14,792 nucleotides of DNA from DASTPP01 sp035762175 (GCA_035762175.1 DASTPP010000113.1:1-14792), one strand, 5' to 3'; counted from the first letter of the stretch, positions 5,172 to 12,878 are shown. Made by a program: numbers and translations. Notes: generated by a model not told the origin, from the letters alone.

Positions 5172-6924
5172 GGCCCCCTCTCTTGCGCCGCGCCCCCCGG
5201 GACGCAAGCGGCCCCCGCGCGGCGGGGTCGTTACCGTGCGCCCTCCTGGGTGGGGCGTCGTGCACGATAACGGCCCCGCCGCGCGGGGGCGGGGGCGGAA
5301 AGGCGGCCGGGGCGCGGCCTCGGCGGCCGCGCGCGCCCTTCCGGCCGGCCGGGGGGCGAGATAACTGCTGGGGGAAGGCCGTCCAGCCCCGGAACTCGTC
5401 GCAGCTCGTGCCGCAGGCGCCGATGAAGTCGACCGGGTCGAAGAAGGGGTCTTCCGGCACGGCCGAGGCGGCGGGCGACACCAGCAGGGGGCTGCCCGCG
5501 GCCTGCGCGAGCGTGCCGAGGTCGGTGAGGAGCGAGAGCTTCACCTCGGTGAGCGCGGGCAGGCTGCCGGCGGGCAGCGGGGCGTTGCGGGAGGCGGGCG
5601 CGTACAGCCAGTCGTTGATTTGCGGGGCGGGCTGGTTGGTGGCGTAGTCGTTCGGGTTGTCGATCAGGCGCGAGTCGAAGAGGGCGAGCGAGCCGTCGGT
5701 CGCGTTCACGGCGGTGTTGGGGCCCTCGACCGAGACGCCGACGCCGGTGCCGCCCTTGCTGAAGTTGGCGATGAGCGAGCTGTAGATCTTGCCGCGGGTC
5801 GTGCGGCGGAAGAGGATGCCGCTCCGGCCGTCGGCGGCCTCTTTGTCCGAGCCGATGAGGGTCAGGTTGGCGAGGGTGGGGCTCGCGACGAGGTCCTGGG
5901 GGCCGTACTGGTCGGCGAGGGCCGAGTTGATGTTGTCGGCCTCGATGCCGTTGCCGCTCGGGCCGATGTCGTCCTGAATGATGAAGCCGTACTGCAGCCG
6001 GCCGCGCCAGCCGTAGCCCCAGTCGAGCGAGTCGTCTTGCGCGCCGGTGACGAGGGCGTACTTGACGTCGACCGTGCCGCCGAACCACTCGATGCCGTCG
6101 TCGGCGCCGAGGTGCACCTGCACGTGGTCGATCTTGGTGCCCGAGCCGACGCCGTAGAGCGAGAGGCCGTTGAGCTCGATGTTGTCTTCGAGCTTGAAGC
6201 CGGCGTACTCGATGCGAGCGTAGTGAATCTCGCCGCTCGAGTCGGCGTCGTCGGGGCCGCCGCACTGGTTGCGGGCCTCGTTCGGCAGGCCCTCGATGTT
6301 CAGCACGGGCGGGTCGGTGGCGGGGTTGTTGATGCGGGCGTTGCCGCAGAGCACGAGCCCGCCCCAGTCGCCGGGGGCGCGGTTGCCGGGGGCGGTGGCG
6401 CTGGTGAAGACGACGGGCGCGTCGGCGCGGCCCTCGACGAGGATGCGGGCGCCGCGCTGCACCACGAGGGCGCTGGCGGCGCCGGCCTGCGCGCCGCGCA
6501 CGCCCCGGACGACGGTGCCGGCCTTGACCCGCAGCGTGGTGCCGGGCAACACGTAGGTGACGCGCTCGAGGGTGCGGAACCTGGTCGAGTCCCACACGAC
6601 CTCGCCCGCGCCGCCGGCCGCCTGCACGTCGGCGGTGACGGCCTCGACGGGGCAGTTGTTCTGGGCGACGCAGGGGTCGACGTCGCTGGCGACGCCGCCC
6701 GAGCCGCCGGTGCCGGGGCTCGAGCCGCCGGTGCCGGGGCTCGAGCCACCCGCGCCTGGGGTCGAGCCGCCGGTGCCGGGGGCCGAGCCGCCGGTGCCGG
6801 TGCCCGAGCCGCCGGTGCCCGCGGGGGGGGTATACTCGGGGAAGTCGATGCTGTCGTCGCTGCACGCGGCGACGACCGCCGCCCCGAGCGAGAGGACGGC
6901 GAGCAGAGCGGAGCGGGTCTTCAT
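5122..6924 (-). CDS. Beta-helix lipoprotein paired with the TonB-dependent receptor
   Basis: This is an outer-membrane or surface lipoprotein of unknown ligand. Residues 1-20 are a lipoprotein signal peptide with lipobox V18-A19-A20-C21; Ser at +2 favours the outer membrane. A Gly/Ser/Thr/Pro tether follows at about 35-78. Residues about 95-519 form a right-handed parallel beta-helix-like domain with repeated strands and turns (GDWGGLVLCG, NGLSLYGVGSGTKIDHV, ADDGIEWFGGTVDVKYALV). As I recall the family, this pattern is found near TonB-dependent receptors and ends in a GWTAFP-type tail, here residues 513-518. The frame does not stop there. It runs another 82 residues of Arg/Ala/Pro-rich sequence through a 29-bp inverted repeat to TGA at 5122, inside the next gene. 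The true or ancestral stop was probably near 5365. The start ATG follows GAAAGGACC. Confidence 0.82.
   Translation of the reverse strand: MKTRSALLAVLSLGAAVVAACSDDSIDFPEYTPPAGTGGSGTGTGGSAPGTGGSTPGAGGSSPGTGGSSPGTGGSGGVASDVDPCVAQNNCPVEAVTADVQAAGGAGEVVWDSTRFRTLERVTYVLPGTTLRVKAGTVVRGVRGAQAGAASALVVQRGARILVEGRADAPVVFTSATAPGNRAPGDWGGLVLCGNARINNPATDPPVLNIEGLPNEARNQCGGPDDADSSGEIHYARIEYAGFKLEDNIELNGLSLYGVGSGTKIDHVQVHLGADDGIEWFGGTVDVKYALVTGAQDDSLDWGYGWRGRLQYGFIIQDDIGPSGNGIEADNINSALADQYGPQDLVASPTLANLTLIGSDKEAADGRSGILFRRTTRGKIYSSLIANFSKGGTGVGVSVEGPNTAVNATDGSLALFDSRLIDNPNDYATNQPAPQINDWLYAPASRNAPLPAGSLPALTEVKLSLLTDLGTLAQAAGSPLLVSPAASAVPEDPFFDPVDFIGACGTSCDEFRGWTAFPQQLSRPPAGRKGARGRRGRAPAAFPPPPPRGGAVIVHDAPPRRAHGNDPAARGPLASRGARRKRGGHDGRRDEALAPHRDTR
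5211..5290. repeat. 29-bp inverted repeat near the lipoprotein 3' end
   Basis: The arms 5211-5239 and 5262-5290 are complementary at 27 of 29 positions and enclose 22 bp, a very stable potential hairpin. It lies between the end of the beta-helix domain and the start of the next minus-strand gene, but inside the open frame of the lipoprotein. A structure of this size inside a coding region is unusual and argues that the frame here is not authentic coding sequence. It could be an intergenic attenuator or mRNA-stabilising hairpin. Confidence 0.65.
6694..6819 (-). repeat. 21-bp tandem repeats coding a Gly/Ser lipoprotein tether
   Basis: Seven-residue units (SAPGTGG, STPGAGG, SSPGTGG, SSPGTGG) are encoded by near-identical 21-bp units, flanked by shorter GTGGS copies. 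They occupy lipoprotein residues about 36-77 and make a flexible spacer between the acylated cysteine and the folded domain. Tandem repeats like this can change copy number by slippage. Confidence 0.75.
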
Positions 6925-7020
6925 GGCGGGAGGTCCTTTCGGCGCCCGCGCGGCGGGCCGGCGGGCGGTCGTTGCGTTCGGTCGTCGGCCGCCCGGGCTC
7001 GCGCGGCGGCGTCGGGTCGG

Positions 7021-7061
7021 CGTCGCCACCGGGGCGCCGGTGGCGGCGTCCGGTGGCGACG
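7021..7061 (-). promoter_or_regulatory. Mutually exclusive hairpins between receptor and lipoprotein genes
   Basis: Segment 7021-7032 can pair perfectly (12/12) with 7050-7061, or nearly perfectly with 7037-7048 (11 pairs plus one G-T). In the minus-strand transcript the two competing arms come first as a 13-base near-tandem repeat, followed by the shared partner. The geometry is attenuator- or processing-site-like. No U tract follows. The rest of the 231-bp gap 6925-7155 shows only the ribosome-binding region of the lipoprotein gene. Confidence 0.45.
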
Positions 7062-7155
7062 GGCGGCAGTGAACCAGCGCCGCGCAAACTGCGCGTAACA
7101 TCGCGGCGGCGTTTGCGAAGAAGGCGCGCTCCGACCGAAAACGGCGAAGCCCGGG

Positions 7156-10100
7156 TCAGAGCGTGTAGACGAGCGTCGTCCAGAAGGTCGAGCCGAGGGT
7201 GTAGCGGCTGGTGTACTGGCCGCCCTGGGTGAGGCGGAAGGGCGCGTTGAAGATGTTCTCGGCCGAGACCTTGAGGTCGAGGTACTTGGTGAGGTTCTGC
7301 GCGACGGTGAGGTCGAAGACGTGGCGCGACTCTTCGTAGATGTTCGGCGTGGGCCGGAGCGCGATGGCGTCGAGGCGGCGGCCGAAGACGTAGTAGAGGG
7401 CGCGCACGCGGGTGCCGAAGGGCGAGGCGTACTCGAGCGCGGCGTTGACCACCCAGGGCGACTGGCCCTGCAGGGGTCGGCTCGCCTCGGACTGGGTGAG
7501 GCGCTGGTCGTCGGGCACGGTGATGCGCGAGTAGGTGTAGGTGAAGTTGCCGAGGAAGCTGAACGGCTTGAGCGCGGGGCTCAGAAACTGCAGGTTCTTG
7601 CGGGCCTCGAACTCGAAGCCGACGTTGTTGGCGCTCTTCGAGTTGGCGAGGCTGCGGGTCTGGTCGCCGGCCGAGCCCAAGATGGTGGTCTCGATCGGGT
7701 CGGCGAAGCGCTTGTAAAAGACGCTGGCGGCCACCACCTCGTCGCCGGAGGGGAACCACTCCCAGCGGGCGTCGACGTTGGTGATGCGCGAGCGGCGCAG
7801 CTCGGGGTTGCCCTCGCGCACGAACTGGCCGGCCGACTCCTGGTAGCGGAAGGGCGAGATCTCGCGCAGCTGCGGGCGGGCGAGGGTCTGGGTGGCGGCG
7901 GCGCGCAGGTTGACGCGGTCGGTGAGGGCGTAGACGGCGCTCAGCGAGGGCAAGAGGTCGGTGTTGGAGAACTGGTAGCGGTCGACCCGCGGCGGGGAGG
8001 CGAAGGCGTTGACGACCGAGATGTCGTAGCCGCCGTACTCGATGCGCTCGCCGCCGATGAGCCGCAGCCGCTTGGCGACGGGCCAGTCGCCCATCAGGTA
8101 GCCGGCGTAGACCTTCTGGCCGGCCTCGTAGAAGTCCTTGTCTTGGGTCGTCTCGTCGAAGCGCAGGGTGCGCCCGATGTAGTTGTCGGCGAGCTCGTAC
8201 GGGGGCAGGGCGTAGGTGTCGGCGCACTCGGCGCAGCGCACCGTGAAGAGCTCGAAGCGGCGCGCGGCGAACTGGCGGTCGCGCACCTGGGCGAAGGCGC
8301 CGGCCTTGAGCTTGGGCCCGCCGCTCTGGTCGCGCCCGTCGAGGGGCACGACGACGTTGAGCGCGCCGCCGTAGCTGGTGTCGCGCTGCTGCGAGAAGAA
8401 GTGGGTGAGGCCCTTGTCGCTGTTGAGGCTGAGGCGGCCGTTGGGGTCGGCGGCGTAGATCGACTGGGCGTGGTTGGGCTCGTCGCGCGAGGCCTTGGCG
8501 TAGAAGCCGCTGTAGTTGACCTCGAGGCCGTTGAGCGAGGGCACGCGGTGCTCGAAGCCGAGCTGCCCCGACGCGAGCGAGCGCTCGACCCAGCGCACGC
8601 GCTGCACGAGCTGGTTGTTCGAGTCTTCGTCGACGTAGCCGTAGGCGCGCCAGACCTCGTCGTCCGAGTTGCGGGTGTAGAGCCCGTGCAGGGTGGCGCG
8701 GTGGTTGCGGTCGAACTGCACCGAGACGCCGCCGAGGGCGCCGAGGGTGACCGAGTCGATCGAGCGGCGGCCGCGGAAGTCGGTGAGCGCCTGCTGCTGG
8801 CCGGTCTCGTCGTTGCCGCTGAAGACGCGCTGAATTTCGGGCTCGTAGAGGCGGAAGCGGCGGCCGTAGGTGGCGCCGACCATCCAGCCGACGGGCAGGT
8901 TGGCGAGGGTGAGGCGGTCGCCGGCGAAGGCGCTGAGCGACAGGTTCGGGCCGGTGAGCAGGGTGCCGACCCGGCGCGGGCTCTGCGAGAGGGGGGCGGC
9001 GAGCTGGGCCTGCTGGTCGAGCGGCACGGGCTGGCCGTCGGGCCCGACGCTCGCCTTGCGCCCGGGGGGGAAGGACTTCGGCAGCGCGCGCGCCCCGTCG
9101 TCGGCCCCGAGCCAGTCGGTCGAGCCGCCCCGGTAGGTGTCGCGGCGGGCGAAGGTCGACTGGGTGTTCGCGCCCGCGGTGGCCGAGACCGAGAAGGTGA
9201 ACTTGTCGGGGAACGACCGGGTGTGAATGTTGACGCTGCCGCCGGCGAAGTCGCCCGGCATGTCGGGCGTGAAGGTCTTGCTGATGGTGATGTCGCTCAG
9301 CACCAGCACGGGGAAGATGTCGAGCGGCAGCGCCTGCGTGTCGGGCTCGGGGCTCGGCAGGGGCACGCCGTTGAGCAGCGAGTTGGTGTAGCGGTCGCCG
9401 AGGCCGCGCACGTAGACGAAGCGTCCGTCGACGATGGTCGCGCCGACGACGCGGCGCGCGGCCTCGGCGGCGTTGCGGTCGGGGGTCTTGGCGATGTCCT
9501 GGGCGCCGACCGCGTCGCTCACCGCCGCCGCCTTGCGCCGGATCAAGATCTGCGTCGCGGCCGTCGCGCGCTCGGCCTCGGTCTCGACGACCAGCTCTTC
9601 GACCTGCTGCGCCTTCTCGTCGCCGCCGAGCGAGACCTTGACCGTGGCGATCTTGCCCGCGACGACCGCGACGTTGTCGATCTTCTTCGCCTTGAAGCCG
9701 GGGAAGAAGACGCGCACGCTGTAGCGGCCGGGCGGCAGCTTGACGCCGTAGTTGCCCTCGAAGTCGGCGACCGCGCGGTGCTTGGTGCCGACGACGACGA
9801 TCTGCGCGTCGGGCACCGCCTCGCCGGTGCGCCCGTCGAGCACGACGCCCGTGATGACGCCGTTCTTCGCGTCGGGCTTGGGCATCTCGACGCCGAGCTC
9901 TTCGACGGCGCCCTCCTCGACCTGCATCTCTTCGACGGCCCCTTCGCCCGCGCCCTCGGGCGACGCGGGCCCCTGCCCCCCGGCGCCGCCCCCCGCGGGC
10001 CCCTGCCCCCCGGCGCCGCCCCCCGCGGCAGGGGGCGGAGCATCGGGCGACTGGGGCGACGCGGGCGCGGCGCCGGCGGGCGGCGGTGCCCCGGGGGCGG

Positions 10101-10227
10101 GCGGCGCGGCGGCCGTGGGGGCCGCGGCGGGGGGAGCGGGGGGGGCCGTCTGGGCGGAGGCCCGGCCGGACGCGAGCGCGACGGCGCACGCCATCGGCGC
10201 GAGGGCGCGGGGGCGCAAGGGCAGCAT
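7156..10227 (-). CDS. TonB-dependent outer-membrane receptor with N-terminal carboxypeptidase-regulatory-like domain
   Basis: This 1023-residue receptor should import a ligand across the outer membrane using energy from TonB. A signal peptide (about 1-25, cleavage after ASA) is followed by a Pro/Ala/Gly-rich linker to about residue 95 and an acidic stretch to 115. A carboxypeptidase-regulatory-like beta domain spans about 121-200 (GVITGVVLDGRTGEAVPDA). A TonB-box candidate, VEELVVETE, lies at 209-217. The plug domain is about 220-340 (YVRGLGDRYTNSLLNGVPLP, then FAGGSVNIHTRSF). The rest is a 22-strand-type barrel ending FWTTLVYTL. An extracellular-type segment contains C665-x2-C668. The ATG at 10227 has no strong ribosome-binding site. 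It lies downstream of tonB/exbB/exbD and upstream of the lipoprotein. No Fur-box is visible, so iron is not implied; the substrate is unknown. Confidence 0.93.
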   Translation of the reverse strand: MLPLRPRALAPMACAVALASGRASAQTAPPAPPAAAPTAAAPPAPGAPPPAGAAPASPQSPDAPPPAAGGGAGGQGPAGGGAGGQGPASPEGAGEGAVEEMQVEEGAVEELGVEMPKPDAKNGVITGVVLDGRTGEAVPDAQIVVVGTKHRAVADFEGNYGVKLPPGRYSVRVFFPGFKAKKIDNVAVVAGKIATVKVSLGGDEKAQQVEELVVETEAERATAATQILIRRKAAAVSDAVGAQDIAKTPDRNAAEAARRVVGATIVDGRFVYVRGLGDRYTNSLLNGVPLPSPEPDTQALPLDIFPVLVLSDITISKTFTPDMPGDFAGGSVNIHTRSFPDKFTFSVSATAGANTQSTFARRDTYRGGSTDWLGADDGARALPKSFPPGRKASVGPDGQPVPLDQQAQLAAPLSQSPRRVGTLLTGPNLSLSAFAGDRLTLANLPVGWMVGATYGRRFRLYEPEIQRVFSGNDETGQQQALTDFRGRRSIDSVTLGALGGVSVQFDRNHRATLHGLYTRNSDDEVWRAYGYVDEDSNNQLVQRVRWVERSLASGQLGFEHRVPSLNGLEVNYSGFYAKASRDEPNHAQSIYAADPNGRLSLNSDKGLTHFFSQQRDTSYGGALNVVVPLDGRDQSGGPKLKAGAFAQVRDRQFAARRFELFTVRCAECADTYALPPYELADNYIGRTLRFDETTQDKDFYEAGQKVYAGYLMGDWPVAKRLRLIGGERIEYGGYDISVVNAFASPPRVDRYQFSNTDLLPSLSAVYALTDRVNLRAAATQTLARPQLREISPFRYQESAGQFVREGNPELRRSRITNVDARWEWFPSGDEVVAASVFYKRFADPIETTILGSAGDQTRSLANSKSANNVGFEFEARKNLQFLSPALKPFSFLGNFTYTYSRITVPDDQRLTQSEASRPLQGQSPWVVNAALEYASPFGTRVRALYYVFGRRLDAIALRPTPNIYEESRHVFDLTVAQNLTKYLDLKVSAENIFNAPFRLTQGGQYTSRYTLGSTFWTTLVYTL
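9967..10026 (-). repeat. Perfect 30-bp tandem duplication in the receptor linker
   Basis: Bases 9967-9996 and 9997-10026 are identical, encoding two copies of a ten-residue GGGAGGQGPA-type unit (residues 68-87) in the disordered periplasmic linker of the receptor. Perfect identity, including wobble positions, indicates a recent duplication that keeps the frame. Confidence 0.85.
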
Positions 10228-10448
10228 GGGCGTTCGCGCCCGCTGGGGCGCGCCGGGGGCTAGTTGTTCGTGATCGCCGGCGCGGCGCGCCGGGAGCGTT
10301 ACCCGCCGACGGCCGGGGGCGCGTTCGGCGGTGCTCGGGTGAATCGAAAAAGAAAGCGGTAAGCTAACGAAGGGCGCCGGGGGCGCGAGGCGAAGCGGGC
10401 GTCGGGCGCCGGCGGCGCGCGACGGGGTAAGCGGGTCAAAGCGCCGGC
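10228..10448 (-). promoter_or_regulatory. Gap upstream of the receptor gene with an A/T-rich island
   Basis: The 221-bp gap between the second exbD and the receptor is G/C-rich except for 10341-10370 (GAATCGAAAAAGAAAGCGGT and the next ten bases). That is the only A/T-rich patch for hundreds of bases and a plausible promoter zone for the receptor; no clear -35/-10 pair can be assigned. GGCGCGCCGGG occurs twice, at 10247-10257 and 10284-10294, its first eight bases being palindromic. A self-complementary GGCGCC pair lies near 10375-10415. Confidence 0.3.
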
Positions 10449-10883
10449 TCAGGGCGCGGGCTCGGCCTTCTGCGTGGCGACGGCGATCGAGGAGGCGCCG
10501 GCGCCGCGCGCCGTGTCCATCACGTCGACGGCGGTGCCGTAGGGGGCGTCGTCGTGGGCCGAGAAGAAGACGGTCTTGTCTTTCTTGCCGCGCAGCGAGG
10601 CGCGCAGCGCCCCGGGCAGGGCGGCCGGGTCGACCGGCTCGTGGTTGAGTTTGACCTTGCCCTGGGCGTCGACCACGACGACGGCGGGCGTCTCGGGGTC
10701 TTCGGGCTGGGCGCTGTCGTTCTGCACGGGCTTCGGGGTGTTGACCCAGAACTGCTTGATCATCAGGGGGGTGACGACCATGAAGATGATCAGCAAGACG
10801 AGCACCACGTCGATGAGCGGCGTGATGTTCATCTCGGGGCGCACCTTCTTCTTGCCGCCCCCGGCGTCGATCTGTGCGGCCAT
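10449..10883 (-). CDS. exbD: ExbD/TolR-family biopolymer transport protein (second copy)
   Basis: This 144-residue protein has the ExbD plan: a short basic cytoplasmic N-terminus, one membrane helix at about 20-40 (NITPLIDVVLVLLIIFMVV) and a periplasmic domain. Asp25 in that helix aligns with the proton-path Asp essential in ExbD/TolR proteins. It lies 13 bp after the preceding exbD, with AGGCAGG before its ATG, so the two are co-translated. The periplasmic part (45-144) differs strongly from the first copy, with an acidic Pro-rich insert (PEDPETPA). The copies are therefore diverged partners, not a recent duplication. Confidence 0.93.
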   Translation of the reverse strand: MAAQIDAGGGKKKVRPEMNITPLIDVVLVLLIIFMVVTPLMIKQFWVNTPKPVQNDSAQPEDPETPAVVVVDAQGKVKLNHEPVDPAALPGALRASLRGKKDKTVFFSAHDDAPYGTAVDVMDTARGAGASSIAVATQKAEPAP

Positions 10884-10896
10884 GGCGGTGCCTGCC

Positions 10897-11343
10897 TCAG
10901 CTCTGCCCCTTGGGCTTCTCGCCGACCACGAGCGAGATGCCCGAGAAGCCGGCGTCCTGGCAGAGCAGAAAGAGCTCGCGCATCGCGCCGAAGCGCTTCG
11001 AGCGGTCGCCCTTGATCATGATGCGCCGGTTCGGGTCCTTGGCGTACTCGGCGGCGAGGCGGGCCTTGAGGGCGGGCTCGCCGGCGAGGGGGTCTTTGTC
11101 CCAGAAGAGCTTGCCCGAGGCGGTGGCGGTGATGGTGACGGGGTCGACGCCCGACTTGGGCTTCTCGTCGGCGTTGGCGATCTGCGGCACCTCGACCGCC
11201 TCGCCGGCCTCGAGCTGGGGGGTGACGACCATGAAGATGATGAGCAGGACGAGAACGACGTCGACGAGGGGCGTGACGTTGATCTCGGGGCGGGCGCCCT
11301 GCTTACGCGGCCCGCCGCTCGTGGACGCCGCTGTCGCTGCCAT
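10897..11343 (-). CDS. exbD: ExbD/TolR-family biopolymer transport protein (first copy)
   Basis: This 148-residue ExbD has a single membrane helix at about 22-42 (INVTPLVDVVLVLLIIFMV), with the conserved Asp at residue 28. A periplasmic domain follows at about 45-148, ending SGISLVVGEKPKGQS. Its ATG lies inside the 3' end of exbB, a 41-bp overlap in another frame, which implies translational coupling. No other Met precedes the conserved core, so the start is well supported. With ExbB it should form the proton-driven motor that energises the TonB protein encoded upstream. Confidence 0.93.
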   Translation of the reverse strand: MAATAASTSGGPRKQGARPEINVTPLVDVVLVLLIIFMVVTPQLEAGEAVEVPQIANADEKPKSGVDPVTITATASGKLFWDKDPLAGEPALKARLAAEYAKDPNRRIMIKGDRSKRFGAMRELFLLCQDAGFSGISLVVGEKPKGQS

Positions 11344-12046
11344 GGTAGTGCTCGAGGTTGTCGAGGAACTCGCCGGTCGCCGTGGTGAGCTTGCGCTCGA
11401 CGCCGTCGATCTTGCCGTTGAGGTAGTTGAAGAGCAAAACGGCGGGGATGGCGACGAGCAGGCCGAAGGCGGTCATGACGAGCGCCTCGGCGATGCCGGC
11501 CGAGACGGCGCCGAGGCCGCTCGAGCCGCTCTTGGCGATGCCCTGGAAGGCGGTGATGATGCCGACCACGGTGCCGAAGAGGCCGACGAAGGGCGTGATC
11601 GAGCCGATCGAGGCGAGCATGCCCATGCCCGTGCGCAGCTCGGCGCCGACGGTCTCGGCGCCGCGGGCGAGCTCGCGCCGCGTCGCCTCGACCGGGTCGA
11701 GCCCGGCGCCCTTCTCGTGCGGGGGCGCCGAGCGGTACGACACGCGCGTGCCGTCCTGGGCCTCGACGAACGACAGGTAGTGTCGGGCGCCGCCGCCGAG
11801 CAGCCGCGCCAGGGGGCTGTGGGCGTAGTTCTTGGCGAGGTCGACGACGGCCTGCCAGTCGCCGCGGTCGATGGCCGGGGCGGCCTCCTTGGCGAACGCG
11901 CGCGACTGCGCGGTGCCGCGGGCCATCGCGAACGAGCGCTCGATGACCACCCCGAGCACGAGGACGGCCATCGCCACGAGGGAGATGGCGACGAGCTTCG
12001 AGAGCGAGCCCATCGTGTGCCAGATTTCGACGAGATTGAAACCCAT
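11303..12046 (-). CDS. exbB: ExbB/TolQ/MotA-family proton channel protein
   Basis: This 247-residue inner-membrane protein has the three helices of the family: about 15-36 (LVAISLVAMAVLVLGVVIE), about 142-165 (IGSITPFVGLFGTVVGIITA) and about 178-205 (AEALVMTAFGLLVAIPAVL). A large cytoplasmic loop lies between the first two. The TPFVGLFGTVVGII and EALVMTAFGLLVAIPAV signatures are typical of ExbB/TolQ. Together with the ExbD proteins it forms the proton-conducting stator that drives TonB. It sits directly after tonB and overlaps the next gene by 41 bp. The unbroken tonB frame runs through the whole of this gene in another frame, but composition and motifs make this frame the real one. Confidence 0.93.
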   Translation of the reverse strand: MGFNLVEIWHTMGSLSKLVAISLVAMAVLVLGVVIERSFAMARGTAQSRAFAKEAAPAIDRGDWQAVVDLAKNYAHSPLARLLGGGARHYLSFVEAQDGTRVSYRSAPPHEKGAGLDPVEATRRELARGAETVGAELRTGMGMLASIGSITPFVGLFGTVVGIITAFQGIAKSGSSGLGAVSAGIAEALVMTAFGLLVAIPAVLLFNYLNGKIDGVERKLTTATGEFLDNLEHYHGSDSGVHERRAA

Positions 12047-12106
12047 TGCTGCGCCTCTTGCGAGAACCTTGGTTGCCGCGTCGGGGGGTCGAAGAGAGGA
12101 AGGGGT

Positions 12107-12878
12107 CTAAGGTTCGAATCTTGAAAGGTATCTTGATGGTCTTCGGGTACGCCACGGCCCGGCCCTGCGACATGGCCGGCTTGAAGCGCCAGGTCTTGAT
12201 CGCGGCGAGCACGGCGTCGTTGAAGCGGGGGTCGCTCGACTTGACGACGCGCAGGTCGTCGACGGCGCCCGCCTCGGTGATGATGAAGCGCACGACGACG
12301 AAGCCCTCGACGCCCTCGGCCTTGAGCGCGGGCGGGTAGGCGGGCATCGCGTTGGCGCCGGCCGCGACGGGCGGCTCGGTGTCTTCGGAGAGCGCGACCA
12401 CCTTGGGCGGCGGCGGCGCGGCCGAGGCCGTCGGCGCGGGCACGACGCGGCCCGTGCCGGTGCCCGTGCCGCCGACGACGCCGCCGGTCGAGCCCGACGA
12501 GACCGTGGCCTGGCCGGGCTTCGCGGGGCCCTTGGGCTGGCCGAGGCCGAGCGGCGCGGGGGCCGGCGGCGCGGGCTTGGGCGGCTCGGGCGGCGGCGGC
12601 TCGGGCGCCTTCTCGACCTTCGCGACCTCGCGCCGCGCGGCCGGCTTGGGCTTCGGCACCTCGAGCGGCTTGGGCGGGGGCGGGGGCGGCTCGGGCTCGG
12701 GCGGGGGCGGCAGCACGAGGCGGATGTCGACCACGGCCTCGGCCCTCTCGGCCGTCTTCGGCATCAGCGCGAGCCCGCCGAGTAGCCCGCCCACCAGCAC
12801 GAAGGCGGCCCCGTACGACGTGACAAAGCGCCGCAGAGAGCGGCCGGACTCGTCGGCGGAGAAGGATTCGAGGGCCAT
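12107..12878 (-). CDS. tonB: Energy transducer TonB, apparent frameshift near the 3' end
   Basis: TonB links the inner-membrane ExbB/ExbD motor to outer-membrane receptors. The N-terminal cytoplasmic stub is followed by a membrane anchor at about 21-38, a Pro/Lys/Glu-rich periplasmic spacer (56-108) and a Gly/Ser/Thr stretch. The TonB C-terminal domain is at about 178-253 (YPPALKAEGVEGFVVVRFII; IKTWRFKPA). The literal frame does not stop after this domain; it stays open to 11016, through exbB in the wrong frame. Dropping one base at 12119 gives a normal ending, IPFKFEP followed by TAG at 12109-12107, leaving 60 bp before exbB. I therefore give 12107 as the probable true end. The extra base is either a sequencing/assembly error, a real mutation, or a frameshift site. 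The start is ATG at 12878 with a weak ribosome-binding site. Confidence 0.85.

Noticed and set aside
5231..10189. A 1652-codon open minus-strand frame
   Set aside because: It is a shadow frame of the receptor and lipoprotein genes, Arg-dominated and without domains; the overlapping frames contain clear family motifs.
7321..10263. A 980-codon plus-strand frame antisense to the receptor
   Set aside because: It is Val/Ala/Gly/Asp-rich shadow sequence caused by G/C at third positions of the receptor codons; no domain, signal or ribosome-binding site.
11016..12046. Coding extension of tonB beyond its C-terminal domain
   Set aside because: The extension is Arg/Pro-rich, lies over exbB in another frame and has no domain; a one-base shift explains it better.
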